A stretch of DNA of 64,000 bases. It comes from Altibacter sp. GTDB taxonomy: Bacteria > Bacteroidota > Bacteroidia > Flavobacteriales > Flavobacteriaceae. The notes beneath the pieces were generated by a model, which did no database searches, was not told the origin of the DNA, and was given only the letters and a program-made list of their open reading frames with translations. Shown here in pieces: positions 17,871-25,168 of the stretch (positions within the stretch are counted from its first letter, which is position 1; every line of letters begins with the position of its first letter). The stretch spans positions 62,001 to 126,000 of the forward strand of contig NZ_JAIOHK010000063.1 in the NCBI RefSeq assembly GCF_019913785.1, given 5' to 3'. Made by a program: the position numbers and the translations under genes.

Positions 17871-17912
17871 ACTTAAAAAGACAAAAGCCCTAAAGAATTA
17901 ACTTTATGGGCC
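17871..17912 (-). terminator. Rho-independent terminator of the 521-residue secreted protein gene
   Basis: On the minus strand a GCCCATAAAG/CTTTAGGGC stem (one bulge) with a short AT loop is followed by TTTTGTCTTTTT. It lies 35 nt past the stop. Confidence 0.7.
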
Positions 17913-17947
17913 TTGCCTGTTGAAAAACATATCAATATAAACACTAC

Positions 17948-19513
17948 CTACTCATATTTACAATCTACTGCGGTAACTCCATCGAGACCTGGCATTTGTT
18001 GTTCGTTAAGTTGGGGTATGCTTGCTTGTGGAAATCCTTTTAGTCGTAATCCCTTTACCGTCACATTTCCTCCATTAGTTATCTTAATTGCGTTTTCACG
18101 CACGCTAACTTCAACCATAGCCGACGAGAGGCTTGCAGCACCGGGATTTACCATAAACAATTGTGGACTGTACATGTATGCATTCGGTATATTTCTAAGA
18201 TCTCCTCCCTGTTGATGTTTCAATTGCGTACCATTTACTACCAAGGCCGGTACCGAAGTATCCATAGGATTGCCGTAGTTAGCAGCATCAAATATCGGTT
18301 TTTGATTTGGGTGTAAGGTTCCTTTATTAGACATGTATAATCCTGGAGTCTGGCTTTGCCAATTGGGGTTCTCGGTAATCGGTTCAGAGCCAATAAATAT
18401 AGCCTGATGTCTTGTTTCGGCTTCGATTAAAAGCGGTGGCAATGCTGCACTTCCCGTGCCGTTAAAATTGGCTTCTTGTCTGTACGTACCATTCTTTACT
18501 ATAATCTTGACCGATTTTCCTCGCAAACGCTTTACATGTGCTTCAGTCAATGCTTTTTGCATGGTGGCAAATGGACTGGAGCTAGTTCCGGAATTAGTGT
18601 CACTTCCGTTTGTGGCGATATATATTTTTTCAGAAGTATCATTATCGTCATTTTGATCATCTCCGGGATCAGATCCATTTGTGTCTGTACCCAAATCGAT
18701 AGTCGCCAAAATTGGATCATCTGGATCTATCACATCAGCCTCGCCACAAAAACACAATTCATCAATAAAAACCTCACTGCCATCTGTGCTTGGGTATTTT
18801 TGAGCTAACTCTACAGCACCCATCCCATAGGGAGGTGTAACCGGAAATCCACTGCCCACCATTTGCATTTGGATCAAAGCTTTTACGGGAGTCCTGTCTG
18901 GTAGAATCCTTAGCGGAATCCTAAAGGGTGTCCAGACACTCACGCTTTTTGTAATGACCGACGCTGTTTCGCCGGGCATAACGCCGCCCGCCGATAAATC
19001 ATTTTCAATGGCAAGATAGGGAAGGATCCATAATTTATCTCCTTCCTTTAAATTGGCTTTGTAATATCCGCACAACGCTCCAGGAGCCTTTTCTAGCGGG
19101 AAGAACATGTTTTGACGCATGAATATCTCATTTTCCGATAAAGTGGCACTTTCACAGTCACCTTGGCAAGTAAACAACGACCCACTAAAAGAGCTTTTAC
19201 GCAATTGTTCTTTTAAAGACGCAGGGAGCTTAGCGTATTCCTCTGGTTTTTCCTCTTTGATCATCTCCAAAACAGACGCATTTTTTATACGTACACCATT
19301 ACCAAACTTCCCCGGAGTTTTAAAAACATTTCGCATGTCAAATTCTACTGTGGGAGTTCCGTATTTATCACCCATATTTGTGGTAAGCCAATTCACGGGG
19401 TCGTCATTCCCAGTCCAATTTTGGAAATTTCCGTTAGGGATTGGGATACAATCATCTTGGGCATACAGACCCATCGTAACTATTACTAGTAGTAAAAAGA
19501 ATATTTTTTTCAT
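17948..19513 (-). CDS. Secreted protein with N-terminal domain, acidic linker and DUF1565-like beta-helix start
   Basis: This 521-residue protein has a signal peptide (MKKIFFLLLVIVTMGLYAQ). An N-terminal Cys-containing domain (about 20-255: PNGNFQNWTG, GALCGYYKAN, FIDELCFCGE) resembles a carbohydrate-binding or choice-of-anchor module. An Asp-rich linker follows (DPGDDQNDDNDTS), then the DUF1565-type beginning of a right-handed beta-helix (IYIATNGSDTNSGTSSSPFAT). Such helices usually run for hundreds of residues with lyase or surface roles. Here the protein stops only about 220 residues into the helix, directly after GNVTVKGLRLKGF, with no sorting domain, so C-terminal truncation is possible. 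The OmpA-like gene 20 nt upstream is probably in the same operon. Confidence 0.75.
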   Translation of the reverse strand: MKKIFFLLLVIVTMGLYAQDDCIPIPNGNFQNWTGNDDPVNWLTTNMGDKYGTPTVEFDMRNVFKTPGKFGNGVRIKNASVLEMIKEEKPEEYAKLPASLKEQLRKSSFSGSLFTCQGDCESATLSENEIFMRQNMFFPLEKAPGALCGYYKANLKEGDKLWILPYLAIENDLSAGGVMPGETASVITKSVSVWTPFRIPLRILPDRTPVKALIQMQMVGSGFPVTPPYGMGAVELAQKYPSTDGSEVFIDELCFCGEADVIDPDDPILATIDLGTDTNGSDPGDDQNDDNDTSEKIYIATNGSDTNSGTSSSPFATMQKALTEAHVKRLRGKSVKIIVKNGTYRQEANFNGTGSAALPPLLIEAETRHQAIFIGSEPITENPNWQSQTPGLYMSNKGTLHPNQKPIFDAANYGNPMDTSVPALVVNGTQLKHQQGGDLRNIPNAYMYSPQLFMVNPGAASLSSAMVEVSVRENAIKITNGGNVTVKGLRLKGFPQASIPQLNEQQMPGLDGVTAVDCKYE

Positions 19514-19533
19514 AAAGTATATATGTTTAAAAT

Positions 19534-20850
19534 TTATTGGACAATAAATTCCGTCCTTCTATTTTTTGCCTTATTCATTGCAGAATCATTCGAAGCTACC
19601 GGCTCGCTTTCGCCTTTACCCTTAGTTGTCAATCTGTCTGCAGAGACCCCAAACTGAGAAACCAGAGCATTTTTCACTGATGCCGCCCGATTATTTGAAA
19701 GTTCGAGGTTGTGGCTATCTGTGCCATCGCTATCTGTATGGCCTACGATCAAAATATTCTTATCGGGCTCGGTTTTCATGGCTTCGGCTATTTCCCGAAG
19801 AATTCCATAGGATTCGGCCTTAATTTCGGCTGAATTTACATCAAACAAAATAGCATTTGTAGTGTATTTTCCGGTGCTGAATAATTTAGCACGAGGCTCG
19901 GGCAGGCCTTCAGCAATACGAAGGTTGGTAATTAATACATTCTGCTTTTCATCTCCCACTCCATAACAATTGAAAAGCACCGAATTTAACAATGCTCCAT
20001 CTTTTATAGCCCGCGGAAAATCAAATATCTTATCACCGTTGACATAAAGACGATACCGGTTTCCCTTTACAGAAATCGCAATATGTGCACCTTCCTGAAA
20101 CGCCTGACGAATATCTTTGTCGCGATTCCCCCGTACAATTTCCCCTTGCTTGCTATCCCATGATTTAAAGAATTGTTCTTTTACCCATTTTTGATAGGGA
20201 GATAAAGATGCTGATGCATAATATGCTCCCTCTTTTAACGCTTTTCGGCCGTCCCCTAAAATCACATATAAGTTGGCCGTCTGAGATGTATTGTCTTCAT
20301 GAATATTAAAGCCTATGGCGTCAAATTCTATTGTAAAATCCTTAGGCAAATTTTTAGGAAGATCGGGCTGATACATTCCTCTATTGTATAGTTTCAGCCA
20401 TTTAACCCCAGGGTGACTACTTAACGTCACAATTTCACCGGATGAGTTAGTATTCCACAATTGCGGAAAATCACCTTCAGGATCGTCGGCAAAATCATCA
20501 AATAAGATAAGATCTTCACCAGCTACCCAATCACTTTTGGAGTACATGTCCACTATATCCGAATTGGAATTAGACGTTGAATTTGAATTCGTTTCTGCCT
20601 CATTGGAAGATCCGCTGTTTCCAGAGGTACTGCCACCACTTGAAGTGCCTCCATTGTTGCCACCATTACCCAATAAGGTATCCATAACTTTTTCGGTATC
20701 CTTTTGGGTCTTCTGTTCCAATTTACGCGTGGCGGTATTTTCGGCTTTCTTTTTTAATTTTTTTAGAATTTGGCTTTCTACATCTTGAGTGCCTGCAAAT
20801 ACAAAAAGAACAGACAATACAATTGTTACGATGGTGTGTTGTTTTTTCAT
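19534..20850 (-). CDS. OmpA-family outer membrane protein with concanavalin-like middle domain
   Basis: This 438-residue protein has a signal peptide (MKKQHTIVTIVLSVLFVFAG), then a Lys-rich helix and a low-complexity Gly/Ser/Asn stretch (about 60-100). A middle domain (about 110-320: LILFDDFADDPEGDFPQLWN, PKDFTIEFDAIGF, RYRLYVNGDKIFD) resembles a laminin-G/concanavalin fold. The C-terminal OmpA peptidoglycan-binding domain carries ILFDVNSAEIKAESYGIL, VGHTDSDGTDSHNLELSNNRA and KGKGESEPVASND. It probably tethers the outer membrane to peptidoglycan. I start it at MKKQH; another in-frame ATG six codons upstream is possible. Confidence 0.88.
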   Translation of the reverse strand: MKKQHTIVTIVLSVLFVFAGTQDVESQILKKLKKKAENTATRKLEQKTQKDTEKVMDTLLGNGGNNGGTSSGGSTSGNSGSSNEAETNSNSTSNSNSDIVDMYSKSDWVAGEDLILFDDFADDPEGDFPQLWNTNSSGEIVTLSSHPGVKWLKLYNRGMYQPDLPKNLPKDFTIEFDAIGFNIHEDNTSQTANLYVILGDGRKALKEGAYYASASLSPYQKWVKEQFFKSWDSKQGEIVRGNRDKDIRQAFQEGAHIAISVKGNRYRLYVNGDKIFDFPRAIKDGALLNSVLFNCYGVGDEKQNVLITNLRIAEGLPEPRAKLFSTGKYTTNAILFDVNSAEIKAESYGILREIAEAMKTEPDKNILIVGHTDSDGTDSHNLELSNNRAASVKNALVSQFGVSADRLTTKGKGESEPVASNDSAMNKAKNRRTEFIVQ

Positions 20851-20917
20851 AAAATTAATATTTAACATTGAGGAAGATTAGTATATGCCAAAGCTATTAT
20901 TTCGCTAAGAGGCTGTC

Positions 20918-20937
20918 AATTACCCGATTGGGTAATT
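20918..20937. promoter_or_regulatory. Inverted repeat upstream of the OmpA-family gene, possible operator
   Basis: AATTACCC and GGGTAATT form a perfect 8-bp stem with a GATT loop. It lies in the divergent region between the OmpA-like gene and tpx, so an operator or RNA structure is more likely than a terminator. Confidence 0.4.
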
Positions 20938-21037
20938 TTGAAGTTAATTTGTTATTAAAACCACATCCTTTCCATTCCCTTTAATGAAATACTTCGCTAG
21001 AATATGTATTTTTATATCCTGAATTAAAACTCAAACT

Positions 21038-21538
21038 ATGGCATCTATTACCCTAGGGGGCAACCCTGCCGAAACAAATGGCGCATTACCAAAAGTGGGC
21101 AGTGTGGCTCCTAATTTTACGTTAACCGCAACCGATTTATCCGCTAAATCCCTTAGCAACTATGGCCCTGTGCGAAAAATACTGAATATTTTTCCCAGCG
21201 TTGACACAGGAATCTGTGCCGCTTCGGCAAGAAAATTTAACGAAGAAGCTTCAAATCTCGTCAATACAAAAGTGCTTTGTATCTCAAAAGACCTTCCTTT
21301 TGCCCAAAAGCGTTTTTGCGCGGCCGAAGGGATTGAAAATGTCGAGATGTTAAGCGATTTTAAAGATGTAAAGTTTGGAACCGATTACGGTGTGTTGATT
21401 ACTAAAAGCGCCTTTGCCGGTTTACTGGCCCGAGCAGTGCTGGTGTTGGACGAAAACAATAAAGTTCTTTATACCGAATTGGTTCCCGAAATTGGTCTGG
21501 AACCTGACTATGCTTCGGCTTTAAAAGCAGTGGTCTAA
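21038..21538 (+). CDS. tpx: Thiol peroxidase Tpx
   Basis: This 166-residue atypical 2-Cys peroxiredoxin reduces peroxides in the cytoplasm with thioredoxin. The peroxidatic cysteine is C60 in SVDTGICAASARKF and the resolving cysteine is C94 in KRFCAAEG, the spacing typical of Tpx. The N-terminus ITLGGNPAETNG is also diagnostic. The stop codon overlaps the start of dgkA by one base (TAATG), so the two are translationally coupled. Confidence 0.96.
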   Translation: MASITLGGNPAETNGALPKVGSVAPNFTLTATDLSAKSLSNYGPVRKILNIFPSVDTGICAASARKFNEEASNLVNTKVLCISKDLPFAQKRFCAAEGIENVEMLSDFKDVKFGTDYGVLITKSAFAGLLARAVLVLDENNKVLYTELVPEIGLEPDYASALKAVV

Positions 21539-21897
21539 TGTGGAATTCGTTTATAGGAAAACGCCTTAAAGGGTTCGTTTATGCAACGAAAGGGGCCATC
21601 ATGCTGTTAAAAAATGAACCCAGTATTCAAGTGCAGGCGGTAATTGCTATTGGCGTGACCATTGCCGGATTCTATTTTGAAATATCGGCTGTCGAATGGA
21701 TGTTTCAAATTGGAGCGATCGGACTCGTAATGAGCATCGAAGGCTTAAATACGGCGGCCGAAGAGATGGCCGATTTTGTACATCCCGACTTCCACGATAA
21801 AATTGGTTATATAAAAGACGTTGCTGCCGGAGCAGTATTCTTCGCTGCTATTGCTGCAATCGCAATTGCCTGTTTTATCTACATCCCAAAATTCTAG
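21538..21897 (+). CDS. dgkA: Diacylglycerol kinase
   Basis: This 119-residue inner-membrane kinase phosphorylates diacylglycerol (or undecaprenol in some relatives). It has three hydrophobic helices, the N-terminal KGFVYATKGAIMLLKNEPSIQVQ region and the signature EGLNTAAEEMADFVHPDFHDKIGYIKDV (quoted in parts: EGLNTAAEEMAD, then KIGYIKDVAAGAV). The length is typical. It is coupled to tpx. In other flavobacteria I expect ftsK to follow directly; here three VWA-cassette genes intervene. Confidence 0.94.
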   Translation: MWNSFIGKRLKGFVYATKGAIMLLKNEPSIQVQAVIAIGVTIAGFYFEISAVEWMFQIGAIGLVMSIEGLNTAAEEMADFVHPDFHDKIGYIKDVAAGAVFFAAIAAIAIACFIYIPKF

Positions 21898-22013
21898 CTT
21901 GAAAATCACCCAAACAGGTAGTTGACAGCGTTTTACTAGATTCGTAGGTTTATTCCTAATTTAATTTTTTAATTATATTTAGTAAAACTCTTTTTAACCA
22001 AAACTTTTTCAAA

Positions 22014-23417
22014 ATGAAACAAGTAGCCATCCTTCTTTGCACATTTTTATGTTTTTTTCAAACTATATCGCAGACCAAACAAGCCCCCGAAGTTCCCTCA
22101 CCCATTATATTTATTTATGATGCCAGTGGCTCAATGTGGGGACAAATGCAGGGCAAAACTAAAATGGAAATAGCATCTACTGTCCTTTCAAATTCAATAA
22201 ACGATTTTGCCGAAAATCAAAAGATAGGCTTGGTAGCTTATGGACACCGTAAAAAAGGAGATTGCCGTGATGTGGAAACATTACTTTCTATTGAAAATAC
22301 TTCAAAAAGTAAGGTGGCCGCCGCCGTAAAAGGTATTAAACCCTTGGGAATGACACCCCTCGCCTACTCAGCGACCACGGTTATTGATCAGCTTCGGAAA
22401 AGCAAAGAAAAAGCTACAATAGTTTTAATTACTGACGGAATAGAATCCTGCGATGGTAACATCTGTGATGTGGTAAAAGCAGCCAAGGCCGAAGGGATTG
22501 ATTTTAAACTTCACATCGTTGGTTTTGGTCTGAAAAAAGGCGAAACCGAACAACTAGAATGTGCTGCCAAAGCGGGCGATGGTAATTATTACGATGCTGC
22601 CGATGCCGGTGGATTGGGCGATGCCATGACCCAAGTAGCCTCCCAAACAGTGGATAAGCCCGAGGGCAACCACGGAGTGTATGCCACAATGAATGGCAAA
22701 GCCATTGACGCTTTGGTAATTGCCTATAAATCGGGCACTAAAAACGAGGCTGGAGGCACACGAACCTATAGAGATACAGCATATATTTATCTACCCCAAG
22801 AAACCTATGATCTTGAAATTCGCCCCCTTGAAAACTCTAAAGTAGCCCCCATAGTGCTAAAGGGAGTTAAAACTTCAGACGATAAAAAGACATACAGTAA
22901 TGTAAGCTTTGACGGTGGAAAATTTATAGTTACCACGACCAACAACGGTGAAGGTTGGGACTCTACTGTAAATGTAAAAAATACAGAAGGAAAGTCTGTG
23001 GGTGGAAGTCGTACCTACGGTAGATCAAACGAAATAGAATTGAATGCAGGCACCTACAGTATTGCTATAGCGGCACTCAAATTGAATGGTTTACACACAA
23101 AAACAACACTAGAGAACCAAGTAATCATAGGTGGACAAACCACTAAAGTGGATTATAATTTTGAATCGGGCACATTGGAAATCTTACCCATGGGTGGTGA
23201 TAAAATAATAGACTGTACGGTTGACGTAATTGAGGTTGCTTCGGGTAAAAGTGTAGGTGGAGGAAGGTCTTATGATCGTGGGGTAAAGATGTTTATCAAC
23301 CCGGGCACATACCAGGTGAAAGTAAAGGCACTACGGAAAACCGGCTTTGAGGGTGAAAAATCGGCCACCGTGACGATTAAAAAAGGCGAAGATGTTAAAC
23401 AGGTCTTCAAGTATTAA
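22014..23417 (+). CDS. Secreted von Willebrand factor A domain protein with three C-terminal repeat domains
   Basis: This 467-residue protein has a signal peptide (MKQVAILLCTFLCFFQTISQ). A VWA domain (about 30-215) has an intact MIDAS start, IYDASGSMWGQMQ, and later GMTPLAYS and LITDGIESCDGN. Three beta-sandwich repeats of about 85 residues follow, each with a GG(T/S)RTYxR or VGGGRSYDRG core and an (A/P)GTYxxxI/V segment. This resembles the periplasmic VWA proteins whose repeats bind or are bound by partner proteins. It heads a three-gene run with 11-nt and 10-nt gaps, so it is co-transcribed with the next two genes. Substrate and partners are unknown. Confidence 0.85.
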   Translation: MKQVAILLCTFLCFFQTISQTKQAPEVPSPIIFIYDASGSMWGQMQGKTKMEIASTVLSNSINDFAENQKIGLVAYGHRKKGDCRDVETLLSIENTSKSKVAAAVKGIKPLGMTPLAYSATTVIDQLRKSKEKATIVLITDGIESCDGNICDVVKAAKAEGIDFKLHIVGFGLKKGETEQLECAAKAGDGNYYDAADAGGLGDAMTQVASQTVDKPEGNHGVYATMNGKAIDALVIAYKSGTKNEAGGTRTYRDTAYIYLPQETYDLEIRPLENSKVAPIVLKGVKTSDDKKTYSNVSFDGGKFIVTTTNNGEGWDSTVNVKNTEGKSVGGSRTYGRSNEIELNAGTYSIAIAALKLNGLHTKTTLENQVIIGGQTTKVDYNFESGTLEILPMGGDKIIDCTVDVIEVASGKSVGGGRSYDRGVKMFINPGTYQVKVKALRKTGFEGEKSATVTIKKGEDVKQVFKY

Positions 23418-23428
23418 AAATCTAAATA

Positions 23429-24055
23429 ATGAAGAATTACCTCATAGTTTCGATCATTTTATTTTTTAGTTGTGTTCGCATAGTGGCACAAAACGAGCTT
23501 GGAGAGGGCTTTTTTTCACCCAAAACAGAGGAAGTCGAAACCCTGTACCTGTACGACATTCCCAACAGCAGGGCAGGCAGCCAAGAACGCCCCATAGATA
23601 GTATCACCTTTGTAAAACGATACGCAAACCATGTGGATGGAATTGGCTATGCCCCCGAAGGTTTTGCGCCGTTTCATGAAAAATTGGACTATGGTGTTTT
23701 TGCCATACGGGTAAAACGTATGGGCCGAGACTATCATGAAATTATCATTAATGAAGAAACCGGGAAGACGGCCTATGTGAGTACCTGGCAAGGAAACTTT
23801 ATGACCTGGGGCGAGTTTTTTCTCAATTGCCATTCGGTAGAATTTATAGACAAAAACCAAAAAGTTTTCGACAACCCTATGATAAAATCGGCAGGAAGAG
23901 TGGTAAGTCCTACAAACTTTAGGGTTCGCTACATTATGGGCGATTGGATGGAAGTGGAAATATTGGCCGACGATTACGACACCGTAAAAGGAAAAGGTTG
24001 GATACGTTGGAAAAAAGACGGAAAACTTTTGATTACTTATAACCTGTTCGCTTAA
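23429..24055 (+). CDS. Secreted hypothetical protein of the VWA cassette
   Basis: This 208-residue protein has a signal peptide (MKNYLIVSIILFFSCVRIVA). If it is a lipoprotein the Cys of FFSCVRI would be the anchor, but the pattern is atypical. Its C-terminal 120 residues (from GVFAIRVKRMGRDYHEIIIN through WGEFFLNCHSVEF to GKGWIRWKKDGKLLITYN) are clearly related to the C-terminus of the following gene's product. No known family was recognised. Position suggests it works with the VWA protein. Confidence 0.72.
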   Translation: MKNYLIVSIILFFSCVRIVAQNELGEGFFSPKTEEVETLYLYDIPNSRAGSQERPIDSITFVKRYANHVDGIGYAPEGFAPFHEKLDYGVFAIRVKRMGRDYHEIIINEETGKTAYVSTWQGNFMTWGEFFLNCHSVEFIDKNQKVFDNPMIKSAGRVVSPTNFRVRYIMGDWMEVEILADDYDTVKGKGWIRWKKDGKLLITYNLFA

Positions 24056-24065
24056 ATTTTAAAAT

Positions 24066-25064
24066 ATGAAAAACTTCTTCAAACCCGCCCGATTAGGATT
24101 TTACTTTTTAATGCTTGTTGCCTTTTTTATCATTGGCCTCTACTTCGCCGGCCTCATTGATGCAGGCAAGGGACAAGGCCTAGCTGGTGGAGCTATTGTA
24201 TTGGGGTATGGTATAATGTTTGGCGTTATCGCATTTATCGCTTCCTTTTTTATTGCCCATTATGCACGGCACAAATTTATCGTATATGCCAATATCGTTT
24301 TATTGGCGGTAGTTCTTATCGGTTACGGGATAACACATTACCGCTATATTCAGCGTCAAAATGCCAAAGAGGAAAGCGAACAGTTTAAACCGGCCCCTAC
24401 CGAGCCAACTCAGCAGACTGAGCCAATTGGGATGGTAACATATTATAAAAACGACGCTTCTCATTCCATACCAATAAAAAATCCAATGGGAGAAAATGAC
24501 GATATGGGTCTCGGATTTTTCAAGCCTAACTTTTATCAGTATCCCACTCTTTTTTTTTACGGTAACGTGACCCATGAAAAATCGGTAAGCCAACATACCC
24601 CAACAGATAGCCTTGCACTAGGACGTGATCAATTTGGTGATTTCGCCCTAGTTTCAGCACCGCCTTGGTTGTTGCCTGAGGCCATGAATTCACCATTTGG
24701 CATCTTTTATTTTAAAGTGAAAACCGTGGGTCGCGAATTTATTGAAGTGGTAGTGAATTCAAAAACAGGGCAAACGGCCTATCTCAATAAACGAAATGGA
24801 GAGCTGCTTTTTTGGCCGGAGTTTCTTTTAACGGTTTCATCCATTGAATGTATCGAGGGTAGATCTCAAATTCCAAAAATAAAGCCCTTGGATATTGCAG
24901 GAGAAGTCAACACCCCCTATATTCACCTCCGCCCATTACAAGTAAAGGATGAATGGGTACAGCTCGTCTTAAATGACAAGAATTATCGCGAAGTGGGAAA
25001 AGGTTGGATGCGTTGGCAATCAGCTGGCGAATTATTGATAAAATATGAGCTTCCCAACATATAG
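24066..25064 (+). CDS. Membrane protein of the VWA cassette, C-terminus paralogous to upstream neighbour
   Basis: This 332-residue protein has three hydrophobic helices in the first 100 residues (FYFLMLVAFFIIGLYFAGLI; GGAIVLGYGIMFGVIAF; FIVYANIVLLAVVLIGYGI) and a soluble C-terminal domain of about 200 residues. The motif series GIFYFKVKTVGREFIEVVVN, FWPEFLLTVSSIEC and GKGWMRWQSAGELLIKYE aligns with the previous protein, so the two arose by duplication, one gaining a membrane anchor or the other losing it. The function is unknown. Confidence 0.72.
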   Translation: MKNFFKPARLGFYFLMLVAFFIIGLYFAGLIDAGKGQGLAGGAIVLGYGIMFGVIAFIASFFIAHYARHKFIVYANIVLLAVVLIGYGITHYRYIQRQNAKEESEQFKPAPTEPTQQTEPIGMVTYYKNDASHSIPIKNPMGENDDMGLGFFKPNFYQYPTLFFYGNVTHEKSVSQHTPTDSLALGRDQFGDFALVSAPPWLLPEAMNSPFGIFYFKVKTVGREFIEVVVNSKTGQTAYLNKRNGELLFWPEFLLTVSSIECIEGRSQIPKIKPLDIAGEVNTPYIHLRPLQVKDEWVQLVLNDKNYREVGKGWMRWQSAGELLIKYELPNI

Positions 25065-25130
25065 TCTCCTAAGATTGTTGGATTTTAAACACCCTTTTTT
25101 TTATAAAATTTTATTTAGCTTGTGCCGTTG

Positions 25131-25138
25131 TATATTTG
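25131..25138 (+). promoter_or_regulatory. Bacteroidota -7 promoter element before ftsK
   Basis: TATATTTG matches TAnnTTTG exactly and lies 31 nt before the ftsK ATG. The downstream ftsK operon therefore need not depend on readthrough from the VWA cassette. Confidence 0.5.
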
Positions 25139-25168
25139 TATTTTTGCTCAAAGACAACCTAAGCGTAC

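Noticed and set aside
20918..20937. A terminator in the tpx/OmpA-like divergent region
   Set aside because: The stem has no T-tract and no gene ends there on either strand; it is listed as a possible operator instead.
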